This document shows positions 24,161 through 32,591 of a stretch of 64,000 nt of DNA, piece after piece. Positions within the stretch are counted from its first letter, which is position 1; each line of letters opens with the position of its first letter. Made by a program: the position numbers and the translations under genes. A model generated the notes under the pieces. That model was not told the origin of the DNA and searched no databases. It saw only the letters and a list, made by a program, of their open reading frames with translations. This DNA is from Kitasatospora sp. GP82 (lineage in GTDB: Bacteria; Actinomycetota; Actinomycetes; Streptomycetales; Streptomycetaceae), in assembly GCF_029892105.1 (NCBI RefSeq), contig NZ_JARZAJ010000003.1, positions 124,001 to 188,000 of the forward strand, in the 5' to 3' direction.

Positions 24161-25546
24161 ATGAGTGCACTGATCGGACGCCGGGCCGCGCTGCGCTGGG
24201 TCCATCTGGTGCTCGGCGGTGCGCTGCTGATGCCGTACTGGTTGCTCTCGTCGGTGCTGCTGAATGCCGTCGCCGGGAACGGGGCCCCGGGCCGGCAGCT
24301 TGCGCTGCAACTGCTGGCCCTCCCGGTCTCCCTGCCCATGGCGGCGGTCACCGCCCTGGTGCCGGTGGTGCGCGTCCTTGAGGGTACGGCGGCGCGTGCC
24401 CTCTGCGCGGGCGCGGCGGACACCGGAAGGACGGGCGCGGTAAGGGAGTTGGCAGTCACGCTGGCCAAGTCCTGGGCCGCGCGGCGGCGGACCTCGGCCT
24501 GGTTCGTGCTCCATCTGCTCCTCGGCGGCATCGTCGCCGGGATGTCGCTCGCCACGCCTCCGGCCGCCGTGCTGCTGGCGCTCTCCTCGATCAAGGCGCT
24601 CGGCCACCCCGGCCTGGAGTCGATCCACCGCGCCTTCGGCGGACAGCTGCCGTCCGGGCTGCTGCTCGGCCCCGCACTGCTGCTCCTGCTGCTGGCGGTG
24701 AACGCCGGCTCCGGCGCCCTGCTGGCCCGCTGCGCACCCGTACTGCTCGGCCCGACACCCGCCGAACGGCTGGCCGCCGTCGAGCGGCGCGCCGCCGAGC
24801 TCGCCCAACGCAATCGCCTGGCAAGGGAGTTGCACGATTCGGTCGGCCATGCGCTGAGCGCCGTCACCATCCAGGCGGCTGCGGCGGCGAAGGTACTGCA
24901 CTCGGAGCCGGAGTTCGCGGCCCAGGCGCTGCGGGCGATCGAGGAGACCACGCGGGCGGCCGTCGCCGAACTCGACACCGTCCTCGGTCTGCTGCGCGAA
25001 GAACCCACCGCCGGAACCACCGGCGCCGGAGCCGGCACCGGCCCGACGCTGGACGAACTCGGCACCCTCATACGGCAGATGGGACTCGCCGGAGTACGCG
25101 TCGAGTCCCACGCCGGGTCCGGACTCGGCGACCTGCCCTCCGAGCTCTCCCAGGAGGCGTACCGGATCGTCCAGGAGGGCCTCACCAATGTGCTCCGGCA
25201 CGCCGGACCGGTCAGCGCCCGGCTGCGGCTCGAACTGAGCGACGGACGGCTGGAGATCGACCTCGCCAACCCTCTCGGCGCCAACCGGCCCAGCCGCCCC
25301 GGCGGCGGCCGCGGACTGCGCGGGGTCGCCGAACGCGTCGAGGCCCGGCGCGGCGGGTTCCTGGCCGGCCCGCAGGCCGACGGCACCTGGCGGCTCTCCG
25401 TCCGGCTCCCGCTCCCGGCCTTGCCGGCCGAATCCGCACCGACGGACGAATCCGCACCGAAGGACGCATCCACGCCCGGGGAATCCAAGCCCGGGGAACA
25501 GAGAGTCGTACAGGGACTCGAGGAACACCAAGGGGGACGAGCATGA
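24161..25546 (+). CDS. Sensor histidine kinase (NarL-system type, HisKA_3)
   Basis: 461-aa membrane kinase. Hydrophobic segments in residues 14-75, 113-145 and 160-190 form a membrane sensor without a large outside domain. The H box is RLARELHDSVGHALSAVTIQ with phospho-acceptor His225, and the ATPase has SQEAYRIVQEGLTNVLRHAG and GGGRGLRGVAERVEARRG. The tail is a Ser/Pro/Glu-rich linker. A TAGAGT -10 box at 24148-24153 is 7 bases from the ATG, which suggests leaderless mRNA. It overlaps the regulator gene (ATGA). Confidence 0.92.
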   Translation: MSALIGRRAALRWVHLVLGGALLMPYWLLSSVLLNAVAGNGAPGRQLALQLLALPVSLPMAAVTALVPVVRVLEGTAARALCAGAADTGRTGAVRELAVTLAKSWAARRRTSAWFVLHLLLGGIVAGMSLATPPAAVLLALSSIKALGHPGLESIHRAFGGQLPSGLLLGPALLLLLLAVNAGSGALLARCAPVLLGPTPAERLAAVERRAAELAQRNRLARELHDSVGHALSAVTIQAAAAAKVLHSEPEFAAQALRAIEETTRAAVAELDTVLGLLREEPTAGTTGAGAGTGPTLDELGTLIRQMGLAGVRVESHAGSGLGDLPSELSQEAYRIVQEGLTNVLRHAGPVSARLRLELSDGRLEIDLANPLGANRPSRPGGGRGLRGVAERVEARRGGFLAGPQADGTWRLSVRLPLPALPAESAPTDESAPKDASTPGESKPGEQRVVQGLEEHQGGRA

Positions 25547-26190
25547 TCAAGGTGCTGATCGCCGACGACGAACGGCTGGTGCGCACGGGCCTGCGAGTGG
25601 TGCTGAACGCCGAGCCGGACCTGACCGTGGTCGGCGAGGCCGCGGACGGCACCGAGGTCGCACCGCTCGCCGCCGAACTGCGGCCGGACGTGGTACTGAT
25701 GGACGTACGGATGCCCGGCATGGACGGCATCCGGGCCACCGAGCACCTTCTCGGCTCGGTCCAGCCACCGCCGAAGGTCCTGGTGGTCACCACCTTCGAG
25801 AACGACGACTACGTCTACGAGGCACTGCGGGCCGGGGCCAGCGGCTTCCTGCTGAAGCGCTCCCGCGCCGAGGAGATGGTGCAGGCCGTCCGGCTGGTGG
25901 CGAACGGAGACTCGCTGCTCTTCCCCGCCGCCGTGCGCGAGCTGGCCCTGCACCACGCCGAGCGCTGCACCAAGGCGCCACTCCCCCTGCCCCGGCTCAC
26001 CGACCGCGAGGGCGAGATCCTGCGGCTGATGGCGGCCGGGCTGACCAACGGCGAGATCGCCGAACGGCTGGTAGTGAGCCCGGAGACCGTCAAGACGCAT
26101 GTCGGCAGCGTGCTTGCCAAGCTCCGCGTACGGGATCGCACACAGGCGGTGATCGTCGCGTACGAGTCGGGATTCGTCCGGCCCCGCTAA
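25543..26190 (+). CDS. LuxR/NarL-family response regulator
   Basis: 215-aa regulator paired with the kinase. The receiver domain has the acidic pocket D8-D9, phospho-acceptor Asp54 in VLMDVRMPGMDG, and Lys in FLLKRSRAEE. The C-terminal LuxR-type helix-turn-helix reads LTDREGEILRLMAAGLTNGE, then VSPETVKTHVGSVLAKL. The targets are unknown. Confidence 0.94.
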   Translation: MIKVLIADDERLVRTGLRVVLNAEPDLTVVGEAADGTEVAPLAAELRPDVVLMDVRMPGMDGIRATEHLLGSVQPPPKVLVVTTFENDDYVYEALRAGASGFLLKRSRAEEMVQAVRLVANGDSLLFPAAVRELALHHAERCTKAPLPLPRLTDREGEILRLMAAGLTNGEIAERLVVSPETVKTHVGSVLAKLRVRDRTQAVIVAYESGFVRPR

Positions 26191-26319
26191 GCGCGGCCCG
26201 GCCGATCCCGCATGCACGGCCGGCCGTGAATCCGGGGGTCCCGGCGGCTTTCGTCGCGCGGTGACCCCTGGGTAGAGTTCGGCGTTCCGATGAACCTTGC
26301 GAGTAGAACCGGTGAACGC

Positions 26320-26967
26320 ATGTCGCTCTGGACCCGCCCCGCGCTCTGGTGGCGCCTGGCCATCGTGATCTCGGCCGGGCTCGGACTGATTCTCGGCACC
26401 GGTTCACTGGTCTACTTCACCATCCAGAGCAACGTCATCGTGTTCGGTTACTTCGCGGGCGCCGTGTACTGGATGGCCAAACGCGGCACCACCGACGCCC
26501 CCGCACCCCGGCTGCGCGGCGCCGCCGTGCTGTACATCACCATCACCGGCCTGGTCGCGCACATCATCCTCAACCACGGCGCGAACCCGCTGCCGGGCCT
26601 GTTCTCCGGGCCCGACCGCCTCCAGCACTGGTCCAGCTTCTTCCTGCACTACGTGACGCCCGTGATGGTCGTGCTCGACTGGCTGTGCCTCAGGCCCCGC
26701 AATGTCTCGCACTGGCGCGACCTGCCGATCTGGCTCTCCTTCCCGCTGTGCTGGGCCGGGCTGACCGAGCTACGCGCCGCGCTCTTCCCGCACTTCGACA
26801 ACAAGTACCCGTACTTCTTCCTCGACCCCACCCAGAACGGCTACGCCTGGGTCGCCGGCCAGATCGCCCAGCTGACGGTCGAGTTCATCCTCCTCGGCGC
26901 CGCCGTGGTCGGCCTGGACCGTCTCGGCACCGCACTGCGCCGCAAGCTCCGCCCGGCCACCACCTGA
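26320..26967 (+). CDS. Pr6Pr-family membrane protein
   Basis: 215-aa protein with about six hydrophobic helices (LAIVISAGLGLILGTGSLVYFTI, AVLYITITGLVAHIIL, HYVTPVMVVLDWLCL and others). The conserved YFTIQSN, HYVTPVM and PYFFLD pieces fit the Pr6Pr/FAR-17a-like family. ATG 26320 with GGTGA is preferred to ATG 26290. The function is unknown. Confidence 0.75.
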   Translation: MSLWTRPALWWRLAIVISAGLGLILGTGSLVYFTIQSNVIVFGYFAGAVYWMAKRGTTDAPAPRLRGAAVLYITITGLVAHIILNHGANPLPGLFSGPDRLQHWSSFFLHYVTPVMVVLDWLCLRPRNVSHWRDLPIWLSFPLCWAGLTELRAALFPHFDNKYPYFFLDPTQNGYAWVAGQIAQLTVEFILLGAAVVGLDRLGTALRRKLRPATT

Positions 26968-26987
26968 CCCGCACCGCACGCCGACCG

Positions 26988-27020
26988 CAGGGCCGTTCAC
27001 CTCGAAGGTGAACGGCCCTG
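26988..27020. terminator. Strong hairpin terminator
   Basis: Perfect 15-bp stem (CAGGGCCGTTCACCT / AGGTGAACGGCCCTG) with a 3-base loop, 21 bases past the Pr6Pr gene stop. Confidence 0.8.
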
Positions 27021-27053
27021 CGGCATTTCCGCGTCGACCGGACCCCCCACCTC

Positions 27054-27082
27054 TTGCTCAGCCGGGCAAGAAGCCCTACAGT
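27054..27082 (+). promoter_or_regulatory. Promoter of the TetR gene
   Basis: TTGCTC (27054-27059), 17-base spacer, TACAGT (27077-27082), then 7 bases to the ATG. The transcript would begin at the start codon, and no ribosome-binding site is present, so the mRNA is probably leaderless. Confidence 0.65.
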
Positions 27083-27100
27083 TTTGCTCATGCAAGCAAA
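27083..27100. promoter_or_regulatory. Probable TetR operator over the start codon
   Basis: TTTGCT-CATGCA-AGCAAA, a perfect 6+6 dyad centred on the first codons of the TetR gene and touching the -10 box, which fits autorepression. Confidence 0.6.
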
Positions 27101-27731
27101 GAGCAGCGCAGGTGAGCAAAAAGGCGCCAGGGCCGGCCGGACGTTCACCGAGTCGGCACGGCGGGCGCAGATCGTGCAGGCCGCCATCGAGGTCATCGCA
27201 GACGTCGGCTACGCCAGTACCTCGTTCGCGAAGATCGCCAAACAGGCGGGGCTCAGCAGCACCGGGATGATCTCGTACCACTTCAAGGGCAAGGACGACC
27301 TGATGCACGAGGTCGTCGCCGAAGTGATGCGGGTGGCCGGGGAGTACATGGTGCCCAGGATCGGGGCGGCCGAAGGCTACCGGGGCAGGCTGCGGGCGTA
27401 CATCGAGTCGAACATCGAGCTGCTGGTGGTGTATCCCAAGCACCTCCCCGCGCTGACCGAGGTCCTCACCAACCTCAAGGGCGACGACCCGCAGCGGATC
27501 GGGTTCACCGAGTCGGTGAAGTCGGTCATGGACGTGCAGGAGCAGCGCATGCGCGAGGCCCAGGCCGCCGGGGAGTTCAGGGACTTCGACGCCCGGGTGA
27601 TGGTCACAGCGCTGCGGGGAGCCATCGACGGGGTGGTCGTGCGCTCGGTCACCGACCCCGACCTCGATGTGGCCGCCTGCGGACGCGAGTTGGCGGACAT
27701 CTTCGACCGGGCCACCCGCCGGACACCGTGA
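27090..27731 (+). CDS. TetR-family transcriptional regulator
   Basis: 213-aa repressor from ATG 27090. The helix-turn-helix is ARRAQIVQAAIEVIADVGYASTSFAKIAKQAGLSSTGMISYHFKGKDDLM. The ligand domain follows. It heads a set with a VC0807 membrane protein and a FAD monooxygenase, which it probably represses; the inducer may be the aromatic substrate of the monooxygenase. Confidence 0.9.
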   Translation: MQAKSSAGEQKGARAGRTFTESARRAQIVQAAIEVIADVGYASTSFAKIAKQAGLSSTGMISYHFKGKDDLMHEVVAEVMRVAGEYMVPRIGAAEGYRGRLRAYIESNIELLVVYPKHLPALTEVLTNLKGDDPQRIGFTESVKSVMDVQEQRMREAQAAGEFRDFDARVMVTALRGAIDGVVVRSVTDPDLDVAACGRELADIFDRATRRTP

Positions 27732-27792
27732 GTAGCACGCCGTGAGGGAGCACGCCGTGAAGGACGTCGTCTTGGACACCGAGGGGGACATC

Positions 27793-28476
27793 ATGAAGGA
27801 ACCGGCAGAACCGGCAACCGCACCGGCATCAGCACCAGCACCAGCACCAGCACCGAATACGGCCGCCGCACGCCGGCAGCTGATCCGATCGCTCGTCTTC
27901 GAACTGGCGATCCCGCTCGGCGGCTACTACCTGCTGCACGGCCTCGGCATGAGCCAGTGGGCGGCCCTGCTCGTAAGCAGCCTGCTGGTGGTGCCGTGGA
28001 TCGTCTACGGGACGGTCAAGCTCCGCCGGGTCGAGGTGATGGCGGTGTTCACGCTGACCCTGCTGGTCATCGGCGTCCTGATGTCGATGGTCACCGGAGA
28101 CCCGAGGACGCTGCTCGTCAGGGACAGCTGGCTGTTCGGCGTGCTCGGTCTGTGGGTGCTGGGCACCCTGGCGACCCGGCGTCCGTTCATGCTCACCGCC
28201 GGACGGTCGGTCGTGGCGACGAAGATCGGCGAGGCGGGCGCGCAGGAGTGGGCGGAGCGCTGGACCCACGATCCCGAGTTCCGTCGGCACATCCGGGTGG
28301 TCACCGCCGTCTGGGGAGCCGGCTTCACGCTGGACGCCGGCATCCGGGTCGTACTCGCCTGCACACTCCCGGTCGACTCGGTTCCGCTGGTGAGCTCGCT
28401 GCAGTGGCTGGTGGTGCTGGGAGGGCTGTTCCTCTTCCACTTCCGGTACATCACCCGCCACGGCCTGAAGGTCTGA
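27793..28476 (+). CDS. VC0807-family membrane protein
   Basis: 227-aa protein from ATG 27793 (GAGGGGGA). A low-complexity Ala/Pro head made by a CCAGCA-type repeat (27823-27852) is followed by about six hydrophobic helices, with FELAIPLGGYYLLHGLGMSQW, VPWIVYGTVKLRRVE and RDSWLFGVLGLWVLG as in VC0807 proteins. The family is of unknown function, often encoded with drug-handling genes. Confidence 0.75.
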   Translation: MKEPAEPATAPASAPAPAPAPNTAAARRQLIRSLVFELAIPLGGYYLLHGLGMSQWAALLVSSLLVVPWIVYGTVKLRRVEVMAVFTLTLLVIGVLMSMVTGDPRTLLVRDSWLFGVLGLWVLGTLATRRPFMLTAGRSVVATKIGEAGAQEWAERWTHDPEFRRHIRVVTAVWGAGFTLDAGIRVVLACTLPVDSVPLVSSLQWLVVLGGLFLFHFRYITRHGLKV

Positions 28477-28487
28477 GGAGCATCGAC

Positions 28488-29945
28488 ATGGGTATGGAGG
28501 CGGACATGGATGTCCTCGTCGTCGGAGCGGGCCCCACCGGACTGCTGCTGGCCAACGAGCTTCAACTGGCGGGCGCCAGCGCCCTGGTGCTGGAGCGACT
28601 GCCCCAACGTACGGGCCAGTCCAAGGCGTTGAACCTCCAGCCGCGGACGGCCGAGATCCTCCAGCTGCGGGGCTGGCTGGAGCGGGTCATGAGCCGGGCG
28701 GTGACCACCGTCCCCGGCGGACACTTCGCCGGACTCCCCCTGGACTACGGGGTGTTCGACACCCCGTTCCCCTACCAGGTGGGCATCCCGCAGGCCAGGG
28801 TCGAGGAGTCCCTGGAGGACCGCCTCGCCGAGGAAGGCGTACCGGTCCTGCGCGGGCACGAACTGGTGGACTTCGAGCAGGACTCGGACGGTGTGACAGC
28901 CACCGTGGCCGGTCCCGCCGGGCAACGGCGGTTGCGTGCCCGCTACCTGGTCGGCGCGGACGGCGGCCGCAGCACGGTCCGGCACCTGCTCAAGGCCGCC
29001 TTCCCCGGGCGGGACGGCCGGGTGTCGATGGTGGTCGCGGACATCGTCCTCGACGGCGCGTCCGAGCTGTCCGACGAGTGGCGGCTGCCGTCCCTCGAAC
29101 CCGGTGACAACGGCCTGTTCTTCCTGCTGTCGCTCGGTGACGGGGTGTACCGGGTGCTCTTCGGCGGACCGCGGCAGCAGGAGCTCGACCGGTCCGCCCC
29201 GGTCACCGAGGACGAGGTCAGGGCCGCTCTGCGCCCGCACCACGGCGGCCGGCTCCGACTGCGCGAGGTGCGCTGGGCGTCCCGTTTCACCGACGCCTCG
29301 CGGCAGGCGGAGCGCTACCGTGACGGCCGGGTGCTGCTGGCCGGGGACGCCGCCCATATCCACCTCCCGGCCGGTGGCCAGGGGTTGAACCTCGGTATGC
29401 AGGACGCCTTCAACCTCGGCTGGAAGCTCGCCGCCCAGATCCAGGGCCGGGCCTCCGAAGGGCTGTTGGACACCTACCATGCCGAGCGCCACCCGGTGGG
29501 GGCGATGGTGCTGGAGAACACCAGGGCCCAGGGTGTACTCCTTGTCACCGACCCGGACGTCCTCGCTCTGCGGGCCACCATGGCCGAGCTGCTCACGCTC
29601 CCGGAAGCCAATCGGCGGATCGCGGGCATGATCTCCGGCCTGGGCATCCGCTACGAGATGCCCGGATCGCCCACACACCCCCTGCTGGGCGCCCGCCTGC
29701 CGGGCATCGAACTGCCCACCGGCCGCGGCCTGCTGCTGGAATCCGCCGCCCACCCGTCGCTCACCGCCGCCCTCGCCCCCTGGGCGGACCGCGTCGACCG
29801 CGCGCCGACCCCTTTCCCGGACGCCCAGGCCGTGCTGGTCCGCCCGGACGGCTACGTCTGCTGGGTCGGCCGGAGCGACGACGCGCACCTGTCGACCGCG
29901 CTCCACCGCTGGTTCGGCGCACCTTCCGGCACCGAGACGCAGTAG
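28488..29945 (+). CDS. FAD-dependent aromatic monooxygenase (PheA/TetX type)
   Basis: 485-aa FAD_binding_3 hydroxylase: VLVVGAGPTGLLLANELQLAG at the start, YLVGADGGRSTVRHLL in the middle, VLLAGDAAHIHLPAGGQGLN and MQDAFNLGWKLA for the FAD site, then a C-terminal thioredoxin-like part. It hydroxylates a phenolic or polyketide-type compound with NADPH. It lies in the TetR operon, so it may detoxify an antibiotic-like molecule. Confidence 0.88.
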   Translation: MGMEADMDVLVVGAGPTGLLLANELQLAGASALVLERLPQRTGQSKALNLQPRTAEILQLRGWLERVMSRAVTTVPGGHFAGLPLDYGVFDTPFPYQVGIPQARVEESLEDRLAEEGVPVLRGHELVDFEQDSDGVTATVAGPAGQRRLRARYLVGADGGRSTVRHLLKAAFPGRDGRVSMVVADIVLDGASELSDEWRLPSLEPGDNGLFFLLSLGDGVYRVLFGGPRQQELDRSAPVTEDEVRAALRPHHGGRLRLREVRWASRFTDASRQAERYRDGRVLLAGDAAHIHLPAGGQGLNLGMQDAFNLGWKLAAQIQGRASEGLLDTYHAERHPVGAMVLENTRAQGVLLVTDPDVLALRATMAELLTLPEANRRIAGMISGLGIRYEMPGSPTHPLLGARLPGIELPTGRGLLLESAAHPSLTAALAPWADRVDRAPTPFPDAQAVLVRPDGYVCWVGRSDDAHLSTALHRWFGAPSGTETQ

Positions 29946-29991
29946 AGCGCTCCACCGGAGGGCCCACCGGCAGGGCGGGTTCCACTGTCCG

Positions 29992-30360
29992 TCAGATCCG
30001 CCAGGACCGGATGCGCCCGGCGGCCGCGAAGACGTCCGAGGTACCGTCGGCGACGTCGCGGGCCAGTTCGACCAGGGCGCCGTACGGCGGGTCGATGCCC
30101 TCCTCGGCGGCGGCCATGTAGGCGGCGGTGGCCATACAGGCATAGAGGTTGTTGCGGACCGGGAGCGGGCGCAGCAGCACGATCGTGTGCATCAGTGCGG
30201 CGGCGCACCAGGCCGGGTCGGCATCGTGGCCCAGTTGCGCGGTGTTGACCCGGTGGCGGGCGACGGCAGCCTGGAGGGCGGAGTAGTCGCGGACGGTGAG
30301 GTCCTCCGGCGAGGCCAGTTCCTGGACGTCGAGCAGCCAGCGGAGGTCGACCTGGAGCAT
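29992..30360 (-). CDS. Fic/Doc-like toxin component, degenerate
   Basis: 122-aa protein whose ATG overlaps the stop of the partner gene. It has the helical Doc layout (LRWLLDVQEL, YSALQAAVARHRVNTAQLG, AAALMHTIVLLRPLPVRNNLYACMATAAYM) but the catalytic motif HxFx(D/N)xNKR is replaced by LRPLPVRNNLYA, without His. Such proteins are annotated as Fic-family toxins in Streptomyces. It is unlikely to transfer phosphate or AMP by the usual mechanism. Confidence 0.7.
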   Translation of the reverse strand: MLQVDLRWLLDVQELASPEDLTVRDYSALQAAVARHRVNTAQLGHDADPAWCAAALMHTIVLLRPLPVRNNLYACMATAAYMAAAEEGIDPPYGALVELARDVADGTSDVFAAAGRIRSWRI

Positions 30361-30635
30361 CACCGGGCGTCGGCGCGCTTGGCCTCGGTGCGCTTGACAT
30401 CGGTGCACCTGGCGTCGGCGCTCCCGGCCTCCGGGGCGTCCTCGGGGAAGGCCGCGTCGAACTCCTCGACGTGGGCTCTCCAGAAGGCCACGGCGTGTCT
30501 CACGAAGGTGCGCCGCTTCTGCTCCCGGACGCTCAGGTCGTGCACATACGCCTTGACGCTCTTGCCGTCCGCAGCGGCGGCCTCGCGGATCGCCGCGAGT
30601 TCGAGCTCCGTGTACTCAATGTTGAGCGCTGGCAT
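30360..30635 (-). CDS. Antitoxin-like protein partner of the Fic/Doc-like gene
   Basis: 91-aa protein: PALNIEYTELELAAIREAAAADGKSVKAYVHDLSVREQ is a ribbon-helix-helix-like DNA-binding start, then a helix (FVRHAVAFWRAHVEEFDAAF) and a charged tail. It is translationally coupled to the toxin-like gene. It probably binds its own promoter and the partner. Confidence 0.75.
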   Translation of the reverse strand: MPALNIEYTELELAAIREAAAADGKSVKAYVHDLSVREQKRRTFVRHAVAFWRAHVEEFDAAFPEDAPEAGSADARCTDVKRTEAKRADAR

Positions 30636-30691
30636 GCGGCGATGGTACCGGAGGGGTGCCGTACGTCGGCACCCCTCCTGACCGTTCTCCG

Positions 30692-32299
30692 TCAGAGGGC
30701 GTCGATGGCCCTCAACTCCCCGTCCAGCTCCAGCCATCGGGTGATTCCCAGCCCGCGCAGGAACGGGACGTCGTGGCTTGCGACGATCAGTGCGCCCTGG
30801 TACCCGGAGAGTGCCTGGGTGAGCTGGCGGACGCTGGCGAGGTCGAGGTTGTTGGTCGGCTCGTCCAGCAGCAGCAGCTGCGGCGGCGGATCGGCGAGCA
30901 GCAGCGCGGCCAGCGCCGCCCGGAAGCGCTCACCGCCGGAGAGGGTGCCGGCGAGCTGTTCGGCCCGCGCGCCCCGGAACTGGAACCGGGCCAGCCGGGC
31001 CCGGACCGCGTTGTCGCCGACGCCGGGGGCGTACGCCTTGACGTTGTCGGCAACGGACAGGCCGTCGTCCAGCAGGTCCAGGCGCTGCGGCAGGTGCCGC
31101 AGCGGTACGGGGAGTGTGATCTCGCCGGAGAGCGGGGCGAGTTCGCCCGCAATAGTGCGCAGCAGGGTGGTCTTGCCCGCGCCGTTGGGGCCGACCAGGG
31201 CGACCCGCTCGGCTCCGCGCAGCTCCAGGTCGGCCCAGGTGCCGTACGGGAGTCGGACCCGGTCGAGGTGCAGCACCGTCCGGCCCGGTGGGACTGCGGT
31301 GCGCGGCAGGTCGATACGGATCTCGGCGTCGTCGCGGACGGCCTCCTCGGCTGCGGACAGCCGCTCCCTGGCGTCGGCGAGCCGCTCGGCGTGCAGGCCG
31401 CGCACTCGCCCCGCCGTCTCCTGGCCCTGGCGTTTGAGCTTGCCGGAGAAGATCTTCGGGTCGTTGCGGGTCTCCGAGCGCTTCTTGCCGTAACTGGCAC
31501 TCCGGTCCAGCTTGATCCTGGCCTCGACCAGGTCGCGCTTCTGCCGCTGGACGTCCGCCTCGGCGACCCTCACCAGCCGCTCGGCCGTCTCCTGCTGGGC
31601 GGCGAGCGTGCGTTCGTAGGCGGCGAAGTTGCCGCCGTACCAGGTGACGGTGCCGTCGCGCAGGTCGGCGATCTGGTCGACGTACCGGAGCAGTTCGCGG
31701 TCGTGGCTGACGATCACCATCACGCCTTGCCAGCCGGCGACCGCCTCGTAGAGGAGCGAGCGGGCTCGCCGGTCGAGGTTGTTGGTCGGCTCGTCCAGCA
31801 GCAGGACGTCCGGGCGGCGCAGCAGGAGGGCGGCCAGGTGCAGCAACACGGCTTCGCCGCCGGAGAGTTCGCTGGTGGTGCGGTCGAGGCCGAGGCGGTC
31901 GAGGCCCAGCTTGTCGAGGGTGGCGCGGGCGCGCTCCTCGACGTCCCAGTCCTCGCCGATCGCGGCGAAGTGCCGGCCGGCGGTGTCACCGGACTCGATC
32001 GCGTGCAGTGCCTCGCGGGCGGCCCGGATGCCCAGGACCTCGTCCACTCGCTGCCCGGCATCCAGGGTGAGCCCCTGGGGCAGGTAGCCGAGTTCGCCGC
32101 TGATGCGAACGGTGCCGGCGGCCGGGGTGAGCTCGCCCGCGATCAGGCGCAGCAGGGTGGATTTTCCGGCCCCGTTGAGGCCGATCAGACCGGTGCGGCC
32201 GGGGCCGACTGCGAGATGGAAGCCGTCGAGGACGGTGGTGCCGTCGGGCCATTCGAAGCCCAGATCGGTGCAGAGGATGGAGGTGCTCGGGTGTGCCAT
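30692..32299 (-). CDS. ABC-F ATPase, leftward copy
   Basis: 535-aa protein with two ABC domains and no membrane part: Walker A GLNGAGKST and GPNGAGKTT, signatures LSGGE (both), Walker B LLLDEPTNNLD (both). The charged linker between the domains (ETAERLVRVAEADVQRQKRDLVEARIKLDRS) is the ABC-F P-site tRNA-interaction motif region. Such proteins act on the ribosome and often protect it from antibiotics. RBS GGAGG. A structured leader lies upstream. Confidence 0.93.
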   Translation of the reverse strand: MAHPSTSILCTDLGFEWPDGTTVLDGFHLAVGPGRTGLIGLNGAGKSTLLRLIAGELTPAAGTVRISGELGYLPQGLTLDAGQRVDEVLGIRAAREALHAIESGDTAGRHFAAIGEDWDVEERARATLDKLGLDRLGLDRTTSELSGGEAVLLHLAALLLRRPDVLLLDEPTNNLDRRARSLLYEAVAGWQGVMVIVSHDRELLRYVDQIADLRDGTVTWYGGNFAAYERTLAAQQETAERLVRVAEADVQRQKRDLVEARIKLDRSASYGKKRSETRNDPKIFSGKLKRQGQETAGRVRGLHAERLADARERLSAAEEAVRDDAEIRIDLPRTAVPPGRTVLHLDRVRLPYGTWADLELRGAERVALVGPNGAGKTTLLRTIAGELAPLSGEITLPVPLRHLPQRLDLLDDGLSVADNVKAYAPGVGDNAVRARLARFQFRGARAEQLAGTLSGGERFRAALAALLLADPPPQLLLLDEPTNNLDLASVRQLTQALSGYQGALIVASHDVPFLRGLGITRWLELDGELRAIDAL

Positions 32300-32591
32300 G
32301 GTCGGCCTCCGGTGTGCTTGCTGCGGGAAGGGGGAAGCAACACGGGAGACACCGCTGGGGTGCGGGGGAACCGGGAGTGCACGAGGGCCACTCGATACCG
32401 AGGTCGCACGCTCACGCCACGCACGTATCAGGGTGCGTGGGGGCGGTGTCTCACAACCTCAGTAGAGCAACGGCCTTCTCCTCGTCTGGCGGCAACGGGA
32501 TCAACGGTAGGGCGGCCGCCGCCGTGCGCGCAAAGGGATTTTCGTGCGCACAATCGGGACTTTCCCGGCCACCGATAGAATCGGCGGCATC
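32300..32591. promoter_or_regulatory. Divergent leader region of the two ABC-F genes
   Basis: 292 bases. On the minus strand lie an 8-bp hairpin (CCACGCAC / GTGCGTGG, 32417-32440), a perfect 10-bp long-range pair (GAGACACCGC 32346-32355, GCGGTGTCTC 32443-32452), and a small leader frame GTG 32454 to TGA 32428 reading MRHRPHAP. These are the parts expected of a ribosome-mediated attenuator. On the plus strand TAGAAT (32576-32581) is a good -10 for the rightward gene, 10 bases before its ATG. Confidence 0.5.

Noticed and set aside
23612..26217. Very long minus-strand frames (639 and 828 codons)
   Set aside because: They lie opposite the kinase and regulator genes, whose motifs are clear; the minus translation is low-complexity.
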